Program-made: the position numbers and the translations under genes
NCBI GenBank assembly: GCA_030180135.1
Contig: CM058237.1
Span: forward strand, 39,825,126 to 39,889,125
DNA: 64,000 nucleotides
Reading direction: 5' to 3'
Source: Orychophragmus violaceus
Taxonomy: Eukaryota; Streptophyta; Magnoliopsida; Brassicales; Brassicaceae
Shown here: in pieces, positions 10,049 to 22,193 of the stretch
Position numbering within the stretch: position 1 is the first letter of the stretch
How the letters are laid out: every line of letters begins with the position of its first letter
Notes under the pieces: generated by a model
Told to the model about the DNA's origin: nothing
Seen by the model: the letters and a program-made list of their open reading frames with translations, nothing else
Databases searched by the model: none

Positions 10049-12061
10049 CACTACAAGAAAACTGTCCCATACCACGGAATTTTTCGTGGCTATGAGGCTT
10101 AATTTGTGGCTATTTCAGCCATAGCCACGAATAGCCACGAATAAAGTCGTAGCTTTAGCTTAGCCATGAATAGCCACTAATTTTTCCGTGGCTTTTTAAA
10201 AAAAAAAATAACAAAAAAAAATAAATAAAAAAATAAAAATCAATAATTTTTTATTTATAAACAAAAATACAATACATATTTGATAAAAAAAAAACAATAT
10301 ATATATGTATATATACATATATATATATACATATGTATATATACATATATATGGAACAAATCCATATCGATGTGCCGGTGACGGAGATGCGACGAAGGTG
10401 ACGGTGACGGTGACAAAGATGCGAGACGGTGACGGAGATGCAACGGAGAGGAGATTGTGACGCCGGTGAGATGCGCCGTCGCTGCTCTTTCCGGGAAGGT
10501 GTTGAAGGCGAGAGAGAACCGTGACCCGAAGCGTAGCCACGAGCCGTGACCGCCGTCGCCGCTCTTTCCGGTGTACCCATAACGCCTCCGCAGCTCCACT
10601 GCACCATGTCTTCGTGTCTCTAACAGAAGCTCCGGAGACGAGAGCTGTGACCCGAAGCCGACTCGAGACCCGAAGCCGCGTCCTCCGCAGCTCCACTGCA
10701 CCACCATCGTCGTATGATGACCGTACCATCAGATCTTCCCATCGTTGTTCTCTCTCTTTAAGACCTTACCATCCTCTGTTTGTGAAGAGATCAAATCTCT
10801 GATTTTTCTCTATCGGAGAGTTCGAGGAGCGTAAGGAAGAGAAGTAGATCTAGTTTTTTTTTTTTTTTTATTTTGTAAACACAAACTACATCTAACGGTC
10901 AATATTTTAGATCAAATATTGATCAACGACTCATATGAGAATCCGAGTAAAAAGATGAAAAGCTGTGTGGACCGTTGATCTGTTTCAATCAATGGTGCAG
11001 ATTAGCGATCCGTGTGAAGGCTATCTTAGCCAATAAGATTTTTTGCCGATTTAATTAATATATAAAAATATAAAAAATAAAAGAAATAGTTAAAATTAAT
11101 TTTTAAAAATGTTAAATTTTAAATATAAACGATAAAAAAACTTTTAAAAGTATAAATTTTTTAAAAAGATTTAAAATAATAAAAATGAGTATATATATAA
11201 TAAAATGATTTTAAATAGTAAAATTAATATTTTTAATTTTGTTTTAAATGGTTTTTTATTTTAATTTTTTTTAATTTTGTTTCTAAGTATATACAATAAT
11301 AAAATTATTTTTTAAGACTTTTATTTTTAATAATTAAATAAACTATTTAAAATAATATAAATGGTTAAAATAATATAAATGGTTAAAATAAAATTTAAAT
11401 TTTAAAAATGTAAGAAATTTAACTTTTAAAAATGTTAAATTTTGTAAATGATGTAAATATATATAGGGTTTGAGGATATGTTTTAGGGTTATATATTTTT
11501 TTGGGGGTCAAATTAGGGTTATATATCTATGATTTATTTAGGGTTATATATGAATATTGTAGTATTGGATTTGAACATAAAAATTTTATGTTTATATAAT
11601 TAATGGTTTGTATTTTAGTTTTATAGTTTATGATTAATAGTTTAAGGTTTAGAGTTTGATTATAGTTTAGGGTTTTATGACTTGTTTAGAGTTTAGGGAT
11701 TGTTTAGGGTATGAATATTGTGTATTGAATTTGAAAATAATAGTTTTATGTATATATAATTAATTGTTTTTATTTTGATTTTATAATTTATGATTAAGAG
11801 TTTAAGGTTTAGAGTTTGAGGTTTTGGGGTATATTTAGGGTTTAGGGTTTAGAATAGCCATGAATAAATCGTGGCTATCCGTGGCTATTTTATAATATAG
11901 CCACGAATCGCTACGAAATTGTTCGTGGATACATAGCCACGAATTTCGTTGTGGCTATTCATGGCTAATATCTTCCACGATAATATTGTGGCGATTCGTG
12001 GCTAAATTAGCCACAAATCGCTACGATTTCAGATCGTGGCTAGTTAGCCACGAAGGCTACA
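10049..12061. mobile_element. CACTA (En/Spm)-type non-autonomous transposon, right terminus degraded
   Basis: The left end is CACTACAAGAAAACTG, the canonical CACTA terminus, preceded by CAA. Subterminal repeats of the type TAGCCACGAA and GTGGCTA occur in both orientations at about 10080-10195 and again at about 11850-12061, the arrangement bound by En/Spm TNPA-like proteins. The complementary end TTTTCTTGTAGTG is not found at the right; the similarity stops near AGGCTACAAAAACC. The core (10360-10720) is GC-rich with GGTGACG-type repeats and the rest is A/T with many TTTAGGG-like words. No transposase is encoded. It sits inside Helitron-type DNA. Confidence 0.75.
11549..11819 (+). repeat. Diverged tandem duplication inside the CACTA element
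   Basis: Two copies of a roughly 110-bp AT-rich unit, 11549-11659 and 11710-11819, both begin TATGAATATTG and end TTAAGGTTTAGAGTTTGA, a period of about 161 bp. Several TTTAGGG words are scattered nearby, but no long telomeric array is present. Confidence 0.65.
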
Positions 12062-12120
12062 AAAACCTGAGAAACATACAATCAAAGTAAATGTAGTTAC
12101 ATCAAATTTAAAGACAAATC

Positions 12121-12145
12121 CCGCGTAGCGCGGAATAACCCCTAG
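12121..12145 (+). mobile_element. Helitron-type 3' terminus (hairpin plus CTAG)
   Basis: CCGCGTAGCGCGG forms the short GC hairpin found about 10 nt before Helitron 3' ends, and the unit then ends CCCCTAG followed by T. The CTAG end and following T match the CTRR|T rule. It closes the unit that contains the CACTA element; the 5' start of that unit is not resolved. Confidence 0.7.
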
Positions 12146-14443
12146 TACTAATAATAAGAGCTGTTTGAGGCTCTAGAGGCTAGCCACCTCAGCATAATAA
12201 ACTTTAGCCTAGATTGCCACGTGGCAGAAGCAATTCTCTACAGATTTTTATTTGCCATTATAATCTTAATTTAGTTCTCGTGCATTGTTTGGGTAGAAGA
12301 ATAATTAAAACAAAGGTTGACAAAAAATAGGATAATTAAAACAAGGGAAATACAATAAAAAGCTGTAGACAAGAAAAATAATAATTTAAAACCTTAAACA
12401 GTTACAGCCGCTGGAATATGAATCGCTTCCCTTTCTCACAATTGTCCAAAATGCAGCCTCAACTCAGTCAATAATTGCTTCTAATTAAGAAGAAATCAGC
12501 GGGAGTTACATCACCTTCCAGCCTCATCTCATTCTCAGCAATCGTTATAGATCCTCCCCTTTCCACAGCTGCACCCCCACAAAATCTCTTTCATGAACAA
12601 ACTCTACTCAGGCAAAATTAGCTCCACCTCCGACAATTGCTTCTCTCCATCCAGATCTTCGAATCACAGGTATTCCTAAATGCTTTGTTGATTGTTGTTG
12701 TCTGGTTGGTTTTATCTTTTCCATGATCTAAACTCTTTAATTTATTTGTTCAGAAGAAGAGAAAGATCTGGTTCAACCAGTGCCACCGAACGGAAAATCA
12801 AAGCACAAGCATACCATACGAGCATAGCCGATGAATAAGAAGAGAGAAACCAATGTAACGATGTGAAAATACCTGCAATGGCTTAGTTGAAAGCAGTCCT
12901 GGGACAGAGAATTTTCCCCGTAAATTGCTCTGCGATCGTGATCAACCTGCTGAAGATTCTGAACTATTTGGTCAAAGAAACACAAAGAGGTTTGCTCTCA
13001 TTTGACTTGGTCTTTTGTGTTTCTGTCTTATTGCAAATACTGGGTTTATGTGCGTTGTTTGGCATTCAGGTTTCTTTCGATCCATATGTTCATATTCATT
13101 TCAAGTTGTTTTGTAGGATATAATCATAAATCTCTGCTTCTTCTGAAATTTACTTGATGCAGATGTTGGCTGAAACATGTGGTTGTTCGACTGCAATTGA
13201 TTACTTATCTACCAAACATTCTATACTGTCATGTGTGCTTGATTATGCTCATACCAATCTTTCTTATTATAACCATTGCAGAAGCGGCCATGTTCACCTA
13301 AGTAACGGGATGATACTACATTTGGTACGCCCCCACTACCAAACAATACCGCATCACAGTTCAGGAAAGGGGCTTACCATGAGTCGTTGGAATTTGTACA
13401 AGCGTTATTTGGAAGTTTGCTTTATTTTTGTAGCTCATATCTACTGAGCCGCCATGAATTATCTCAGTACTGAGAGAGTATGTTGAAAATTTGGACTCAA
13501 TGTTGCTGAGATCTAAATCATGTATCTTGCGTGGGACAAGGAGGATCCAACTATGATGAGCTTAAACGTCACGGGATATGCTTCTATCTAGACACGACCA
13601 TGGCAGTTTCTTTTGTGTTATGACTTTTAAACTTGGGTTTTTTGTGATCCATCTTACAACATGAAGTATTTACTCAAAAGGTATTTTACTTGAAAAAACA
13701 GGACAGTCATGCATATTGCATAAACTCGCATTAGTAAACATATAATAGTGATACATGCATAGTAAAAATATAAATAAGCAATAATGTTGAATGAACATAA
13801 ATGTAAAAAAGGTTTACCGAGTCAAGTTAGACAATATGTTTTCTCTCAAATAATAGTCTTTTCCCGTTTGTGAATACCAAAAAATTTAGCATTTTCAATT
13901 TGAATTATTATAAAGTTATCAACAAGTTGACTAAAATATACTACATACATTGCAAAATGCATTTACAGAGTTCTTGAAAAAAAAGTCATCAAAATATTTT
14001 TCATCGGTTATTATATTAAATAAATATAAAGTTATTTACAAATCTATAAAATTACGAAAAATACAAGATATCATTTTATTCACATCATTATTATAAAAAA
14101 ATCTATAGATAGTGTAGCCAGACATAGCAAAAAGTATATATCTTTGATATCACGCAATTTCTCCAAAATATAAAAAAAACAATAATTTTCAGAGAAAATA
14201 AAATTCTAAGAATATATCTTCTATATTTGCAACAAAAAGATAATAGGAATCAAAACAAAACTCATTTTCTAAATATTAAAGAGTTTTCATATAAATAACA
14301 TAAATTTTGAAGTAATGGAAAGCAAACAAAGACATGAAATCATACATAATACAAGTTCAAAATCTAATTAATACACAAACAACAATAATACAATTACAAC
14401 AATTTAAATATACAATTCGCGTGTAGTGGGGAATAACACCTAG
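12146..14443 (+). mobile_element. Helitron-type unit 2, 2.3 kb, degenerate 3' hairpin
   Basis: This unit begins directly after the CTAG of the preceding one with TACTAATAATAAGAGCTG and soon has GCCACGTGGCA, both usual near Brassicaceae Helitron 5' ends. It ends at ACACCTAG (14436-14443) after a mutated hairpin CGCGTGTAGTGGGG. Open frames at 12887-13123 and 13154-13447 have no recognisable domain; a stretch around 12590-12680 could be captured genic DNA. No RepHel helicase is present, so the unit is non-autonomous. Confidence 0.5.
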
Positions 14444-14989
14444 ATAGAGTCTAGATATAGACTCCATGTTGGACAGAAAACTCTTGCTATCTCGCCTTGC
14501 TATCTCGCTGCCATGTGTCAGCCCTCCAAAGGATTTGTATACATCTGAATCGGATCTTCTTAATAGTTGGCACTGCCGTTAATGTCTCCTCTGTTCAATC
14601 ATTCACAAGCCCAACTAAACCCAGATTCACCTTAAGAACTTATGCGAAAAGTAAGTAAATTAAAAAAAACTAATATTCAATCGTAATATACAGAAAAAGT
14701 AAAATACTATTTTTATGAAAAGAGATTTTTAACTATCATCCAATTTTTTAGAAAACATTTCAACACCAACGTGTCAGTGTCTCCGTCGCTTTATATCCCA
14801 CCTTGCTCTCTTAAATCTTTGCCTTTCTGAGCAAAAAAATAGGTTTGAGATTACAATTACAAATTTAGCCCCCGGAAGCGAGTGGTGACGCTGCCGCCGC
14901 GAGACTATGGGTTGGCGTGAATGGGATTTCTAACATTATTTTCTGGTAATTTCATTCTCTATGTTTTATTTTGGTATCACTGCAGTACA

Positions 14990-15570
14990 CAAGTAGGTTT
15001 GCAACACATCACTTACGAGAGAACGAAGGAGATGGAAGAAGTCCGGGTCATTTTTCAGGATGGTACTGTTAAAAACAAAAAAAAAATTCACAGACCACGA
15101 TGTTCTTTTTCAAACGAGTACTTAAATTTTCTATTGATTTTACAAATTATGGATGCAGTTGTACAACGAGCTACGAGACAAAGAAAAGAGATGGAGGAAT
15201 CAGTGACGAGACAAGAAGAAGAATTTGAAAAGACAAAGAAGGAAAAAGCATGCTTAATAATAAAAAACTTGATGCAACTATATGAAGACGAGGTAATGCA
15301 TCTTCAATATCAGAGTTCAAAAACTAAAAAGTTATAATCATCATATCAATTTGTTTCGGCAGGTGAGGGAGAAAAAAGAAACAGAGGAGTAACTGAAGAG
15401 AGGAACTTGAGAACTTGAAGAAGGAGAAGCTTGTTCTGTGGGATAAAACTTCATGAAGTTATACTTAAAAGAAACAAGACATATAAAAGGAATAGAGGAA
15501 GAACTCAGCAAGGCCGCTGCTGAGAAAGACGCGGCTAGCTCAGTCTGTTAGAGATTCAGTTGCTTCTTTA
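14990..15570 (+). pseudogene. Coiled-coil gene fragment of unknown origin
   Basis: Two pieces of frame show charged heptads: ATRQRKEMEESVTRQEEEFE and EKACLIIKNLMQLYEDEV (about 15150-15297), then after an intron-like TTTCGGCAG at 15354-15362 a continuation with EELSKAAAEKDAAS near 15500-15540. Stops and frame changes interrupt the second part. The apparent exon-intron pattern suggests a captured genomic fragment rather than a cDNA. I do not recognise the parent gene. Confidence 0.4.
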
Positions 15571-16671
15571 GACCTACATTCGCCAGAGATGAACACTCAA
15601 CTATAACTCAAGCTACTTATGAGATATAGAGTTTAAGACACTATACATCCGCTAAATATGATTTGCTTAGGAGACTCAAGTTATAGCCTATTACTTGAAT
15701 GACTCAAATTAATAATTCCTATGATATTTGATTATTTGTCTGATTTTACTATATCTAAATATAGTCCACCAAAAAAGAAGATGTGGAACAATTGTCTTCT
15801 TATTTTAAATTATGTTTTCCAAAAATCTTATTTCAACTGTTTTGCATTAATTAACTTAACTGAAGCAATATGTGTTTTATTTAAAATTCCAAAACTTATA
15901 ATTCGTTTAAATATATACTCTAATTGTTCCATTATGTGCTTAGTTGGTAGCATTGCTATCAACAAAATGCATTTAAGCTAATGATGGGTTTTCTTAGCAA
16001 ATGATATTGTTACGATTGTAGTAGTTAATGTATAAGAGCATTCTCATGGTTGAAATTGAGAACTAGCTTAGGTGTGTAGCAAGAAGACTATTGCATAATA
16101 AAACAAGCAGCTTAGACTATAACACCTTATTTTCTTGGTGAGAACGAAACGTCTCTAAAGAGGGAGAACGAGAACAACTGAAGTAAATATATTTACAATA
16201 ATTTTAAGATTTATTTTGTTATTGTGGTTGGAGGTAATTTGCTTATAATAATTTTACGGTATTTTATTATTGTAATTTAAACATTTGCTGCTAATTTATG
16301 TGGTCTGTAGATATATATTAGAAAAATAATGAAAAATATACAAGAGTTGTTAAAACAGAAAATCACACTACAAACAATTACAATTTATATTTGTCTCATG
16401 TTTACAACTGTTAAAAATATAAGTGAATTTGTATGAATGCATAATGTATTTAATCCTATTAACAAATGGTCAATAATAAAAAAATAAAAAAGAGCATAAG
16501 GAAATAAGATAAAAGAAAAACAAGCCAAGAGATACAAGAAAAAAAAAACTCTATAAACATAAGATTTTTGGACAGTTTTATAGAGAGAAAGAGCCATTTG
16601 CAAATTAAAAATAGGTAACTTACAATATAACCAAAACTTACTATAGTATTTAAATGGGAATTCGGCCATAT

Positions 16672-17928
16672 AAATCCCCAACTTTGTAGGAATGGCCAAT
16701 TTAGACATCAACTTTTTGTGTGGCCACGAAAACACCAGACTATTCATTGACTTTCGTTAAAAACCCAAACTTTAGATTGACTTGCCAAATTAACACGCCG
16801 TTTACAGATTTAACAGAATTTTTTAACGCCATTAAACAGACGTTAACTGCTGTCGTTAATCGAAACGACGTAGTTTTATACCATAGATTATCAAGCTTGA
16901 AACGATGTCGTTTAGCTCTAAACAAATCAAAAAAATTATCCACCACTGTGGATCGAACTCGAGACCTGGGGAAAATTTAAGGGATACCTTCCCATTGTGC
17001 TATTAGTGTCAATTGTTATTATACCAAACACAATTTATTATATTGTCGAAATCCCAGCTCGCCGATTCCATTTCCTTCACTATCGATTTGACGAGACTCC
17101 GTACGGATCTCAACGTGAAACCTAGAATCTGAACGAAGTGGCTTAAATTCAAATCTGAACGAAGTGGGTTAAATTCTCGATTGCCTCTCTGTAACTTTGG
17201 ATTCGAGCTACCTAATTGTGATTTCTTAACTCCTCATCAAGCTCTGTTGCTCTTGGATCTCAGTGAGCATAATAGCCACTTGCGGAGACAGATTCAGCTC
17301 CTCCCTCCGAAAATTCCATTTCAGCTCCGATAACGCCATAAGCTCCTCGACCACCGCCGTATCCGCTGCTTGTATCGCGGCGTTGTCGTACGGACGTCGT
17401 CGTCGAAGACGGAATCTCCTTCATCGTCACCTCGTCGTTGAAGTTTGGTTTATGTGACTTCAACATACAGATACCGATTCCATTGTTGGACGAAACCTTC
17501 GTGGTCCTCAGGCTGCATAGCTTCTTTTGTTTTAAATTTATGACCGTTTCACACAATATAATGAATTGTGTTTGGTATAATACCAATTGACACTAATAGC
17601 ACAATGGGAAGGTATCCCTTAAATCTTCCCCAGGTCCCGAGTTCGATCCACAATGGTGGATAATTTTTTTGATTTGTTTAGAGCTAAACGACGTCGTTTC
17701 AAGCTTGATAATCAATGGTATAAAACTACGTCGTTTTGATTAACGACAGCAGTTAACGTCTATTTAATGGCGTTAAAAAATTCTGTTAAATCTGTAAACG
17801 GCGTGTTAATTTGGCAAGTCAACCTAAAGTTTGGGTTTTTAACGAAAGTCAATGAATATTCTAGTATTTTTGTGGCCACACAAAAAGTTGATGTCTAAAT
17901 TGGCCATTCATGCAAAGTTGGGGATTTA
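16672..17928. mobile_element. Mutator-like element with 373-bp terminal inverted repeats
   Basis: The left arm (16672-17044) and right arm (17555-17928) are near-perfect reverse complements. They share TAAATCCCCAACTTTG at the tips, ACGCCGTTTACAGATTTAAC, the palindromic ACGACGTCGTTT region and TTGGTATAAT at the inner edge. Long, gene-free arms of this length are typical of MULEs. The 510-bp core (17045-17554) is more GC-rich and contains TTCAGCTCC-type exon-like text and a minus-strand frame with GYGGGRGAYG, so it may be a captured gene piece (Pack-MULE). No transposase is encoded. A 9-bp target duplication could not be identified with confidence. Confidence 0.65.
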
Positions 17929-18458
17929 GAAATCTAAACGGACATAAAAGAAAATTAAAAAGGTCTACTCCAGTATTGGATATAAACCAATTCAAAATAT
18001 TTTCAAGATATTTGAACAACTTCTGACTGCAAGTTTTGCTTTATCTATATTCGATTCATGGTTTTAGTTTTTTTTTGAATAAAAGTTTAGTTTTCAACCA
18101 ACAAAATATAACAACTAACATACTGTTATCAATTGAACCTTATATCTTAGATTAAGGTTCTGATTAATAATAAACATATTTAGATGATGAAATCCGCGCG
18201 TAGCGCGGACATACACCTAGTTATATATATAATGGAAGGAATGCATCTCATGGTGTTGACACATCAGCCTCAAGAATGCATGAGAGCTTGCCACACCAGT
18301 TTAATGAAAAAAACCCTCCCACCAATTAGAACAAAACATTTTTCCATGTCATCTCCACATGTTCCCAAAAAAGCAAATCATCCATTAAAGAAAATTATCC
18401 TTATTCGACCAAAAAAACATTCGGTTCATTCGACACCGACAATTTCTCTTTCTACATG

Positions 18459-18572
<114 letters not shown>

Positions 18573-18719
18573 ACGCAGTAGATGGCGATTCACCTGCCGT
18601 CTCTTCTAGTGGCGATTTCACAAGATTTTCCACAGTCGATCTTAGCCACTGAGGGCTTACAAACCTTCGAGCAAAGAATCTTCCGATAACCTTTTCTTCT
18701 ACCTCTTCATATTCCGTGT

Positions 18720-20190
18720 TTGTGTTTAGAGCTCTGCCGAACCCTAGCGAAGCTTTCTTACATGTTCTTACAATCTGCAACTCTTCGTGTTCGGCAGGAT
18801 TTGAGCTTCACCAACCACCGTGGAAAGGTAAACGATATGGCCCTCTTACCTTTTCCTTCTGATTCTAACTTTCCCTTCAAAAAAACCATAGATCGTTTTA
18901 GATTCTTTTAGATCCGAGAATTCTAAGCTTGAACTCTTCGTGTTTCAGATGATTTGAAGGGAAACAACCACCTGGAAGACCAAGCGTGAAGAGAGCTCTA
19001 TCAAGAACCGTCGCAAGGGTCTTCAAGCCACACAACAACCTTAAATCGTTCCTTCCTTCGTTTTTGCTGCTTCATCCGTCCATAAAAAGTTAAAAGCACT
19101 GTGGATCTGGAACCGATTTGATGATTTTGTATTGGAACTAATTAGATCGTTTCGACTTTTGATAAGTTGGAGAGATTGCCTTCTATGGTTGGCGGAGTCT
19201 GGTCAGAGGACATAAGCTTACAACTTGAAGCGACTACTCAGTTCTGTAAAGTGCTTTCATTAGGTAATTTTGCTTTATATTTGTATGGGATTTTTGATTC
19301 GACTCAGCAATTTTTTGAAATTAATCCATGCTTTTATTTACTGTTGGTAGAGCGTAGTCCTCCAATCGAAAAGGTGATTGTTGCTGGTGTTGTGACAAGG
19401 TTTGTGCAAATTCTCACGTGGGAAAACTACCCAGAGCTTCAAGTTTGGTGGATCCATTATGTATATTAGTAAGTTTGCTACAATATCTGATAATTTATCA
19501 TTTGTCTGTATGTGACTTCAGTTTGAAGCTGCTTGGGCATTGACGAACATTGCTTCTACGACTTCAGAGCATACAAAGGTGGTCACTGAACAGGGTGTTG
19601 TTCTGATTTTTGTCAGGCTGTAGGGTTTCCAGAGTGATGATGTCCCTGAGCACGTAAAAATATGTTGCTATGGTTTTTATTTAATACAGAGTCCTTGGTC
19701 AAGTTTTGTTTTTAATCTTCGAGTCTTATAAGTACATTTTATTAACATGTTAATGTGTCAGGCTGTTTGAGCATTATTGAATGTTGCTGGTGATTCTCCA
19801 CGCTGCAGAGATGTTGTCCTAGGTTATGGAGCTTTGTTATCATGTCTCTCTCAGTTGAATGAATATTCTAAACTCTCGATACTAAGAAATGCTACTTGGA
19901 CCCTCTAAAATTTTTGCAGAGGCAAGCCACAGCCTCCCTTTGGCCAGGTTTATCTCTCATTTCAGTCTTATTCTATTCCTCATTGATCAATGAATTTTTT
20001 ATTTTAACATCTGTGATCTATTTTAGAACAAGTATGTCCAGCGGTTCCAGCCCTTAAACGCCTGATTTATTCCACTGATGAGGAAGTGTTAACAGATGCA
20101 CGTTGGGCCCTCTCTTATCTTTCTGATGGTACCAATGAAAAAATCTAAGCTGTCATTCAGGCTGGTGTCATTCGAGCTTCTCCAGTGAGT
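18720..20190 (+). pseudogene. Importin subunit alpha (karyopherin alpha) gene fragment, degenerate
   Basis: Importin alpha binds nuclear localisation signals with its armadillo repeats and importin beta with its N-terminal IBB domain. A basic IBB-like piece is near 18960-19040. Armadillo exons follow: MVGGVWSEDISLQLEATTQF (19184-19243), ERSPPIEKVIVAGVVTRFVQ (about 19350-19446), AAWALTNIASTTSEHTKVV (about 19523-19580), NVAGDSPRCRD and SQLNEYSKLSILRNATWTL (19780-19907), TDEEVLTDARWALSYLSDGT (about 20075-20135). Introns are retained (for example GTTTATCTC to TTTTAG, about 19948-20026), so the piece was copied from genomic DNA, not from mRNA. In-frame stops occur after FVRL, at a former Trp in the ALLNVAG exon, before NFCRG and before AVIQAG. 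It stops at 20190, just before a gypsy LTR, with the later armadillo repeats missing. Confidence 0.85.
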
Positions 20191-20208
20191 TTTTTCAGCC
20201 CTCTTATT

Positions 20209-22190
20209 TGTAACATCCCCGAACCGGCCTACGGGCCATTGGGCGTCCATGGAACCAGAAACACCAAACTTAAGATCATAAACGATCAAGGAGAGTGTTC
20301 TATGGACGGGAATGGGTTAAGCTCAGCTGGAATGGAGCTTAATCGAGTGGGAATCAGCTGGGAAGAGTGTGCTCAGCTCAGCTCAGCTCAGCTGAGTGTT
20401 GGAGTGTGGAATGAGCTGATCAGCTAGTGACACTAGCTGATCTAGCGCCCATAAGCGAATGGTCACCAATGGACTTGTGTCCATTCGCAAGCCCCAAAGG
20501 TAACCATTGCCATGGGCGGTTTTTGGGCGATTTGTGGCTTATAAATAGAAGCCTTGGAGGCCATTTTCGCACACAAGTTACACAAGGGGAAAACCCAGAT
20601 TTTCTTAAAGGCAAAGGCCAAGAAATTCGAGTGCATCCTAGAGAGAGAAAAGGCGATTGTTGGCCGGTTCTTGAGAGAAGAAGCCGGCGTGTGTTCAATA
20701 GAGAAGAAGCCGGCGTGTGTTCAAGGGTTTTGGTGGTGAATTGGAGCGGCTTAAGAAGGCATTATGGCGGGAGACACAAGCCGTGATCCGGGCAAGTCCA
20801 CCACGACCGCAAAGGTTAGTCCGCGCCCATCCTTCTCTCGGTCTTAGGCCAAACCGTTGGTCTTTGGCCGGTTAAGTTATGGCCGGATTGCTCTCTCCTC
20901 CTTTCTATTTCTGGAACTTAGAACCGGGCTAAGGCTTGACGGTTTTAGGGTCGGCTGGTTAAACCTACCAAGCAATCGGCCAAAAGGCCATGATCGCGGT
21001 TTAACGGTCAGAACGTGTATCGCAGGCGCTAAGGGTCGATAGGCTTGTATGCGGGTGATCGGACGGTTGTCGGGAAGGCAATCGGGTCACGAAATGGTCG
21101 GACGACATATCGGGAAATGATAGCCGGATCATAACCGCATGACGAGTTGGCCGAGCGTGAACGGTCCGGGAAAGGATCGGTCAATCACGGTTGTACCGTA
21201 AATCGCTATCGGGTCATCGGGTAAGTCGCAGACCATGCACCGCGGTAACGGGTTGATGGTAACCGTCCGCGGAACCATCGCAACCGTTCGCGGTGAACAG
21301 TCGCAACCGCTCGTACCGAACAGACGCCATACCGCGGGATGCTAGCCGGACGTGCGCATTGTCCGTATGGATGTTCGCTCGTCATGGACTGGTCGGCTCA
21401 CGGTGATGCGCGCAGGACGGGACAGACGGACGGACTGGCGCGCAATCACAATACGCGATGTCGTCGACACGGACGTCCGCACGGTCCTTACGGACGTGCG
21501 TGCGATCGTACCGAACGATCATCGGTACGCGATAGCGAGCGTATGGTCGGGCGCGGCTAACGCGCATCGCGCATGTACTGAGCCGTCCATGCGGATGGAT
21601 GTACTGCCGAGACGCGGATCGCGGCATATGGACTGACGTGTGCGATCAAGGATCGTGGTTACGGCCACGGATTCGGAATGGTCGTGACGCGGTTCAGTTT
21701 ATGAACTTAGCCGACTTAGAGAATTTAGAATGGACTTAAGGTTATTTTTTGCATGGGATATTGGGATCATTTAGATCGTTTATTGTTAAGTTGTTGGTTA
21801 TTCCGTTTATGCATACTTAACGTGATATCTGTGTTTCAGGACATGCGGACGATCATAAGGATGATCGATCCTAGGAGCGGACCAAGACCGGTGGACGAGT
21901 GGTGTGTGACGATAGATAGACTGTTTTAGGACCAATACATTATATTAGCATAATACAACATTGAACCACATTTGTATTGGTACCTTTGATGATTATTAAT
22001 AAAATGTCTATTTATCTTGTTGCTTGAATCCCTTTGATAAGTCGGAATGAAATGGCTAAGTAATGAACTCGCTCTGAAATTGTTTAAGTATAGAAAGATT
22101 GGGCTTGAGGTTGAGAACGGACCTCAAGTTGTATTTGGCTAAGTTAGTGGAACGGCCGTTCCGGCCGTAGAGTCGGGATGGGGTGTTTCA
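20209..22190 (+). repeat. 5' LTR of a Ty3/gypsy (chromovirus-like) element
   Basis: The LTR begins TGTAACATCCCC and ends GGGGTGTTTCA, followed 3 bp later by a tRNA-Met type primer-binding site. Length is 1982 bp. A TATA box (TTATAAATAG, 20539-20548) marks the likely promoter, with transcription starting about 30 bp downstream. The segment 20990-21660 is extremely CpG-rich with many ACGGACG, CGATCG and GGTCGG words; several open frames cross it but look like composition artefacts. Confidence 0.9.
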
Positions 22191-22193
22191 AGT

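Larger units (their letters stand above)
14444..18220 (+). mobile_element. Helitron-type unit 3, 3.8 kb, with an inserted Mutator-like element
   Basis: The unit follows the CTAG at 14443 without a gap and has the CTGCCATGTGTCAGCC motif common near Helitron 5' ends. The 3' end is well preserved: hairpin CCGCGCGTAGCGCGG at 14-nt scale (18194-18208), then ACATACACCTAG ending at 18220 and a following T. It contains a coiled-coil gene fragment (14990-15570) and is interrupted by the Mutator-like element at 16672-17928. The remaining sequence is AT-rich. No helicase is encoded. Confidence 0.55.

Noticed and set aside
10196..10729. Minus-strand frames of 118-177 codons in the CACTA core
   Set aside because: Three overlapping frames are open at once in GC-rich low-complexity DNA ending in a TATA repeat; no transposase motif is present.
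11835..11850. Interstitial telomeric repeat
   Set aside because: Only two to three TTTAGGG words in a row within an AT-rich transposon region, too few to claim.
21339..21636. Overlapping frames of 73-94 codons on both strands
   Set aside because: They lie in the CpG-rich part of a gypsy LTR, where stop codons are rare by composition.
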